DNA of 64,000 nucleotides, from assembly GCA_022579005.1 (NCBI GenBank), contig MU401596.1, positions 1 to 64,000 on the forward strand, given 5' to 3'. Below the pieces are notes generated by a model. It was not told the DNA's origin and made no database searches. It was given only the letters and a program-made list of their open reading frames with translations. Source of the DNA: Poronia punctata (Eukaryota; Ascomycota; Sordariomycetes; Xylariales; Xylariaceae). This document shows positions 57,193 to 64,000 of the stretch, one piece after another (position 1 is the stretch's first letter; every line of letters begins with the position of its first letter). Made by a program: the position numbers and the translations under genes.

Positions 57193-60100
57193 ATGGCAGA
57201 ATTGCTCAACAAGCACGGAAATCATACGATACCCCCTTCCCAATCGAACCGAAATAGCCCCTCCCCAAATCAATCCTCAGAATCCGCGACGTCGAGTAAA
57301 ACCAACGGCAATGGAGCGATCTCTTCTAGTTCATCCCACGTCGCACCTGCAACTTCCACGCCAAATTTAGGGTCTACGTCCTCTACCACCGCCAGACCGG
57401 TTCCTCAACGTAACGGTAGGACAAGGAGTTCATCGACGGATTCCGTAACGAGCTTCGGCGGCACGCCACCACATCGGAAGAATTCTTGGTTCTCCAGCAT
57501 CTCATCCAAGTTCTCTAGTTCGCCAACGAACCCTCACACTCAGACAGCAAACCCGACGCCTGGGTCCGATGCCGGCGATGATGTAACCCCTCTCCCCAAA
57601 ATTACGCCGAATAAGAACGCCGTCCTTCCTCATGCAACACGTCAGACCGGCGATGCACCGTATATCCCCGCGCCGCCGAGAAGCGCGCAGCCTGGCTTTC
57701 TAGGTGTACTTCGCCGCTTGTCGTCGTCGAATACGAACCACCTCGGCGGCAAAGCCAACCATGGTCTCGTCGAGAGGCGTGTATTGAATGTGGACAGGAA
57801 CCGGGAGCGGTGTCGTTTGAACGAACTCAACCAGGCTAAGCTACGTCGCGTAGCATTCTGCGTTGACGTTGAAATAGCCCCAATGCCCAAATATGTCGAC
57901 GAGACAACGGCCAAGACGAGTACCGAGAAGTCTGAGAAATTAAAGACAAGCGAAAAAAGCGAGGGCTTAACTCTAAGAGAGCCCAAGGCTATCGAGGAGC
58001 AAAAAGAGAAACTCGGCGTTGTCAAAGCCACTGGCGAACACTTGCCTAAAGAACCAGAAAGGGAGGGAACCGCAAAAATCAATGATCGAAAGGAAAATCA
58101 AGTCCCAGGGCCGGCCAGAGAACAAAAGCCGGAAAAGGAGATGAGCCGGAAGAAGGAAAAGAAAAAGCGGAGTGAAGCCGAGCGGAAGGCCAAGAAGGAG
58201 AAGAAGCGGAAAGAGGCACTGGAGAAAGGCGCCATTCCAATGGAAATCCATCTTGACAGCGATTCTTCAGCAGAAGAAGTACCCGCGCCGCCGCGGCCCG
58301 CTGGAAGCCGACCGAAGGCTACGGTGAACCCCGGCAGGATATACCGAAGGTGCTGCCAGCTGAGAGAGACGGACATCCTTACAAAGATCACGGCTCAACT
58401 CCCCAAGACGACAGAGGGTTGCCCGGATGGTATCGTTGAGAAGTTAGACCTCACCAATTATTACCTATCGTTGCAGGATCTGGCTACCTTGGGGGATTTT
58501 CTTGCCGTGGTTCCGATCAAGGACGTCTGTCTTGAGAATTGTGGTCTGACCGACGAGGGCATGCGAGTTGTTTTAGCTGGTCTACTGGCAGCTCGGAAAC
58601 CAACCGTCAAGTACCGCCGGTCAATGACTATGCCTGCCGATTTGGTGTCGCAGGGTGGTGTTGTGGAGCGACTGGTGCTCAAAAACAACAATATCGGGGT
58701 AGATGGCTGGAGACACATATGTCTGTTTATACACATGTGTCGTTCCATCAAATGCCTTGATCTTTCTGGTGTACAGCTTCCTCCGGTGGTTGAACTGTCC
58801 AAAGGCGCTCTGGTCCATCCTCGCCCGAATGGGGATCCTCTTCCTGCCACGGGATACTACGATATACCATTACTATTGTCCAAGTCTCTTGCTGATCGTC
58901 TTGCCGGCCCAGAGCTTGGTTTGCTGAATTTAGGCGCTACGGGACTACTGTCGAGAGACCTCGGGCTCATCATGGAAGGGTTACTCAAATCAAAGGTGTC
59001 TAGGGTTGGACTTTCCCACAATAATATCGATGCTGCCGGAGTACAGCATGTCGCCAACTTCCTACGTGAGGCTCGGTGCGAAGGACTTGACCTCGGGGGC
59101 AACGATCTCAGAGATCATCTGGAGACAATAGCCGGGGCTATCGACGAGAACGGATCACTATGGGCACTTAGCTTGGCGAATTGCAACTTGGACTCGGCCT
59201 CTCTAAGCAAACTCTTTCCTAAGCTATGCAAGCTTCCGGATTTTAAGTTTTTTGATATATCCCACAACCATGCCCTCTTCGAGACGGAGCCTAGCGCCAT
59301 GTCTCTCCTTCGCCGGTAAGACCAGCCGAAAAGCTGATGACCTGAGGCATTCCATACTAACACATTTCGTTGTAGGTACCTGCCCAAGATGGATCACTTG
59401 AGGAGGCTACATCTTGCCGACGTGGCCATGTCGTCGGAGCAAGCCATCGCCTTGGCTGAGATTTTACCTGAAGTAAGATCCCTTGCCCATATCAACCTTC
59501 TCGAAAATCCGGATTTGGTCCGCCTTGCAGACGCCAGAACGGAGGACATGCAAGAGGAAGCCTGTGCTCTTTATGCCTCGTTACTTGCCGCCGTCCGAGT
59601 CTCCAAGTCGCTCGTTAAGATCGATATTGATGACCCGAGCTCGGAGTCGGGAGAACTATTAAAGGCGCTGGCCAACCGTGCTGTCGTATACACGATGCGC
59701 AACTTACAAGGGGTTCCCGATATCAGAGATGCTTCGGCCGCGGAGTCGATAGCCCAGTTTGAAAAATATCCCGATGTACTTCGGCATATCGTGGGGCACG
59801 AAGAAGATTACCCTATCGTGGCCGAGGACGATGATCCCGAGTTAGCTCCAAACGAAGATTATGTGATTGGTGGTACGGGAGTTGCCAAAGCTCTCGCCTG
59901 TGTCTTGAAGAACCGGGGCCACGACTCGAGCCAGCAATCGGACGGGTTGACAAGAGAATTAGAGGAAGGCGATGTAGCAGCTCCATCCCCCTTGCCTCCT
60001 GGAAAGGCCAAGGATATGTCTAAACACCTACTGGCTACGGCGAGAAAGATCCAAGCCCGCTTGCAACCAGCATTAGCTAGTGCCAAGGCATCAGCGAACC

Positions 60101-60826
60101 AGGACTTGAACAATTATCGTAAGTTGACACAAATCCGTTGTTCTTTCTGCCCTCGAGGTTTTAACCCTCTTTGTAGACCGTTTAGCTTTCCTCGATCAAA
60201 CGATTGAGGGTATCATCAACCGTTTCGAGGATGAATTCCCGGACACCAAACAGGCGGATTCGACAAATGGGCTTTCACCGCCCGACCTCAGCCCGATAGG
60301 ACCGGAGAACGGTGCCTTGCCCGGCGCACCAGATGCAGACACTTGCGCTCTATCCGAGGCGGAGGATATCGAAACCGAACTGCGTACTCCACTGCGCTCG
60401 CGTTCCAACTCGATCATATCGCACACGTCTCGGGCTTTCTCGGAAGAGGAAGGCCGGGTATTGCGTGTCGGGCACAAGTTCCGTCGCAGCTTCATGTCAC
60501 AAAAGCAGTTCAACGACCTCAATAGCGACGAGGAGATAGGAAAGAACCCACAACACGTTCAGCTAATTAGCAGTCTCATGGAAGATCTGATGGAGGATTA
60601 CGAAGAGATTAGGCAACGTGTTCAACGCATGGGTATCGTCAAAGCATTCGAAGAAGACAAAGACAACATATGGAGACTGCTACGAGATAAAGACCCTCAA
60701 TACTGGGACAGATTCCTCGAGAGCCAGGAGAAGGCACGAGCTAACATCAAAGTGGACTCCAACGGAACGAAGATCGATGCATCCGAGGAGGACGCAGTCG
60801 TGGATGACGAGGCTGATGTCGAATAA
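57193..60826 (+). CDS. Large leucine-rich-repeat protein (Mhp1-like region suspected)
   Basis: Exons 57193-59315, 59376-60118 and 60177-60826, all in phase, give 1171 residues from the ATG at 57193. The first 200 residues are Ser/Thr/Pro-rich and basic (many likely phosphorylation sites). Then comes a conserved core LRRVAFCVDVEIAPMPKYVD, and a charged KKEKKKR helix (about 325-355). From about 410 to 800 there are leucine-rich repeats of the RI type: LVLKNNNIGVDGW, CLDLSGVQLP, VGLSHNNIDAAGVQH, LDLGGNDLRDH, LSLANCNLDSASL. The C-terminus is acidic and helical. The VAFCVDVEIA core resembles proteins annotated as cell-wall-biogenesis Mhp1 in aspergilli; that name is from memory and uncertain. Probably a cytoplasmic scaffold. 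An upstream first exon is possible, since the frame is open for 17 further codons before 57193. Confidence 0.85.
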
Positions 60827-62999
60827 GCTATGAGCCTGAATGAGTCGGATATGGCTGCAGGCGGCATCATGGGCACGGACTTTCGCTGAGTGGAGGGGTT
60901 TCAGAACGAAACGAGAGGAGAATACCTTGATGGTCGAAAACAGCACGACCATATATCCATGCATGCTCAACAACATACTTTCTTTTTTCACTTCGTCGAT
61001 GTGTTATTACTGTCCTGGTCTTGGTACAAATACCGAAAACAGGGGTATAGAAGAAGTGGAATACGGCGTCGATTTCAAGAAAGGTTTGGCAGTGAGGGAA
61101 ACACAATCACTTTAGCGCGGCGTATTTGAGGCTATTAGGATATAGTCGTGGAAAACGAGGACTATCAAAAGAATTTCACTTCATTCTTTACATCTAAAAT
61201 GGCATCCAGAAGACTCCCTCTGTGCCTAGGCCGGACTATTGGCCGTAATACCTAGCTGATGGGGAGACCTGGGAGAAAGTTGAACAATGAATCACAGCTC
61301 GTGCGCCTCAATAAAATCATCGTCAGGATATGTTTGCCCGCGTCTTTCGAACCAGAGCTGCAGGTGGCTGACTAATATGCAACATCCTATAGAGCATTTC
61401 CTATTATAGCAAGTGGGTATAAGGCAGGTGTTTGATTGGTAGCAGAATGGGAGGGCCTTGGCAATTTTCATGTTTGAAGTGAGACATCGGGTTTGCTAAT
61501 CTAGGGAGATACGGGACTGGGTTCTGGCAGATTTTGAAACATGGCCAAGCTTTCGGCTAGAGGGCCCTGGTCTCTTCATTCCTGTCCTGCAATATACTCT
61601 CAGCAACCTTGGCTGAAGCTATAATAACAAAATTAGAGAGAAGGGATCATTGTTTATGAATATTTTATGAAGTAGGTTCTGGAATCTGCTCTCACTCTTT
61701 TTTTTGTCTTCAAAGTGAGATGTAAGAAGTAATTTTACCTATTCTTCTCAATCTTGGGGACATCTGTGACTCCAGTATACCGACGAAAGCTGCGATGTTA
61801 ATACCGTAACCTAGCTGGGGACGTGTAAAAGGAAATGAGCAGGGTTATATGTAGAGGCTTGGACCTGTATCACAAAACGCGCCTTTCTAGGTAAACATGT
61901 ACAAATCTGCCCATCTCTGTATCACCATACTAAAGGTACTTGAGTAGGTAGGTAGGTAGTTGCGAACTACGGCCTTAGACGGGATTAGAACGTATTGCTA
62001 GACTCGATGAAGCTTTACGAGTAATTCCGAGAGGGAAAAAAAAGGTATGAGGCAGTCTTGGTAAGATCCAAGATACTCACACTGTCCGGATGCTTATTAA
62101 GACAGAACTTGGGTTACATGATAGAGACGTTCATGCGCAAATGCCGATGGGACTCGACACCAGTCCCGTAGACAAGCGACCCGAGTCTTCAGGACCGAAT
62201 CATCTTTTCCGGGTTATAAAACTCATAACTGCAGGTATGTTGGTATAAAAGTAGTGCGACTGTCTGTCTGTAGCTTTCTTGGGTATTCAAAATTGGCCAA
62301 AGAAACTATTTATACGTAAGATGATGTTACATGTTCTGATGAACTTGTGTTCGGAACAGGTCACGGGTGTTTTGCTATCTTGGTAATGTCAAATAAGTAT
62401 GTAGGTACAGTACATATGTACCACTGCGGGAACCTTGAACCAATTAAGTGCATGTTTCACGATTATCAGATTGGGGCGTGCGCATGAAGGACAACCCTGC
62501 CAGATCCCGGCCTAAATGATGCCGCTAAACAAGGGCTACCCCGGCTTGCCGCATCTCTGCAAGCATCCGGAGCCTCTCACGTCTCTTTTTTTTCCCCTAT
62601 GCATATTGGCGAGTACGTGTAGATACGCGGTAAAATGAGGGGGGGGGGATGGGGGAGTTATAGGAGCCTTTATCGGGCATTTGTGTCTCATGTCCTGCTG
62701 CTTGTCATAAGAATGGATGGAGTCTGGAGAAAATAGATACGAGTAGACCCGAGATGGTCTTTTATTTTTTCTGTCTCCTCCACCTTTGCTTCCGATTGTT
62801 TGCGGTGCATTCTATCGTTAATGTTGTCGTCGTCGTCGTAGTTGCTGTTTTTTATTCTTACATTCACTTGAAAACTTTGCATGCAGGGACATCATTCTTT
62901 ACTTTCTTCTCCCTTTGATTGATTAATTAACCGAAAATATAAATGAATACCGAAGAAATATAGAAGGAAAGTACGGAAAAGACAGAAAGGACAGAAAAG
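60827..62999. other. Intergenic, no gene seen
   Basis: About 2.2 kb between the LRR gene and the DUF6536 gene. Contains a GTAGGTAGGTAG run near 61945-61960 and a G9 run near 62640. No RNA gene or coding frame recognised. Confidence 0.6.
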
Positions 63000-63985
63000 A
63001 TGGAACAGGTTGGAAACACACCTATAAACCAAGGGTCTTCACCGTATAGGTACCCTTACAACGATGATGGAGCAGCGCGAACAGTCGAGAGGATGTCAAG
63101 GTAAGTCCCAACTCACTCACTCAACCAAAGTCGTGAGCAGCGGCGGTCTAACTAGAGAAATATCAGCATCCAAGAAGCAACAGAGTACTCCAACTCCCGC
63201 TCAGGTCTCGCATCACGAAGCACAAAATCAACTCTCCTCTGGCCTTTCCATAACAGGAATACATCCGAGGTTCCCTCGACGCCGCGTTCCAGCCGTCTGG
63301 GCAGATTTCGTTCCGGGACATGGAATTCCCGGAGTATGTTGCGGTCGTTTGATGATTCCGCTAGTATTGTCGATCATAGTATCGTGCCCGACTACGTGAT
63401 TAACTTCATGAGGGGCGAGACGCCGGAGAGTCTGGCTAGGAAGAAGGAGGCGAAGAGATGGGTGGAGAGGAATGTTGTTCTTAATCAGAGGAGGGACACG
63501 CTCTCTTCGCATCTTGTCGAGATGGGGAATTATTTCGGTTCTACGACGGATTTGACCGGCGGTGTCGGGCGTGAGGGTCAGAAGGGTGGGAGGATGACGG
63601 GATGGAGAGGGGGCGTCTTTTATAATGCGCTTTTGGCGATGCTTGTATTTGTTGTGGTCGTCGTCTGCCTCATAATAGTGGTTACGAGGACGAAGGCGTT
63701 CTTGGGGGAATTGGTCGTTTTCTCCGGGGATTGCGTCGCTGCAAATCGGATCGACACTGGGCTTCATGTCATCGTGAACGTATTTGCTGCTGTCCTTCTA
63801 GCTGGCGCGAATTACGTCTTCCAAATCCTCTTGAGTCCGACGAGAGAAGAGGTTTCCGAGGCACATGATCACAAACGATGGCTCGATATCGGCATACCTT
63901 CGATACGCAACCTTGCTCACGTGTCAGGATTTCGCGCGGCAATGGGGATCATCACTCTTGTTGTTGCCATCGCGGGCCAAGTAAT
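63000..63985 (+). CDS. DUF6536 membrane protein, 5' part (cut by window end)
   Basis: Exon 1 is 63000-63100 and exon 2 is 63167-63985; the split serine codon (AG/C) keeps frame. Exon 2 ends at a strong donor (AT/GTAAGT), 15 bases before the window ends, so the rest is outside. The first about 110 residues are a Ser/Arg-rich cytoplasmic leader (SRSGLASRSTKSTLL). Then comes the DUF6536 signature: a GWRGG start, the first transmembrane helix (LLAMLVFVVVVVCLIIVV), FSGDC, LHVIVNVFAAVLLAGANYVF with the second helix, LSPTREEVSEAH, and RWLDIGIPSIRNL. Family members are large fungal multi-pass membrane proteins of unknown function. The beginning looks intact. Confidence 0.9.
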
Positions 63986-64000
63986 GTAAGTGGACAAGTC

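Noticed and set aside
1..64000. CRISPR array, phage or bacterial operon structure
   Set aside because: The intron-rich eukaryotic gene structure and absence of spaced palindromic repeats exclude these.

Overview
This window reads as nuclear DNA of a filamentous ascomycete. The genes have many short GT-AG introns (about 50-100 bp). The families are typical of the group: SAT4-type rhodopsin-domain protein, fungal P450s, berberine-bridge-like oxidase, ascomycete laccase with a C-terminal DSG plug, Dal5-type transporter, DUF6536 protein. A cytosolic ribosomal protein gene (uL18/RPL5) is also present. A Sordariomycete, perhaps Xylariales, is my guess from overall look only; nothing in the window fixes the genus.

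Layout. Bases 1-720 are almost pure A+T and end in a clean 12-bp satellite (14 units), followed by about 2.5 kb with no recognisable gene. From about 3.3 to 42.8 kb lies an accessory region. It holds a SAT4-family membrane protein, an intact four-exon P450 with a GC-AG intron, a C2H2 zinc-finger/coiled-coil protein, a BCS1-like AAA ATPase, a bicovalent-type BBE oxidase, a Zn2Cys6 regulator of doubtful integrity, a large SNF2 ATPase, a Dal5-family MFS transporter and a secreted laccase. Between them lie fossils: three broken P450s, the N-terminus of a flavin monooxygenase and an alpha/beta-hydrolase with frameshifts and an internal deletion. From 42.8 to 48.3 kb nothing is recognisable. From 48.3 kb to the end the genes look like core genome: HAD hydrolase, RPL5, a low-complexity coiled-coil protein, a 1171-residue leucine-rich-repeat protein, and the 5' part of a DUF6536 membrane protein cut by the window edge.

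How the genes fit together. P450s, a BBE-type oxidase, flavoenzyme and hydrolase remnants, a Zn2Cys6 regulator, a transporter and a laccase are the usual parts of secondary-metabolite loci, but no backbone synthase (PKS, NRPS, terpene cyclase) is visible. The best reading is a decayed or scattered metabolic island next to an AT-rich block.

The two most striking items are in the SNF2 gene (28831-33447). Its last intron contains a 444-bp non-autonomous hAT-like element with near-perfect long terminal inverted repeats and an exact 8-bp target duplication; subtracting the insertion leaves a normal 53-bp intron inside helicase motif VI. The C-terminal tail of the same protein carries six psi-K-x-E SUMO-acceptor motifs and a textbook SUMO-interacting motif.

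Exon coordinates were derived by hand from splice signals, reading frame and protein-family continuity; none was confirmed by transcripts or database search.
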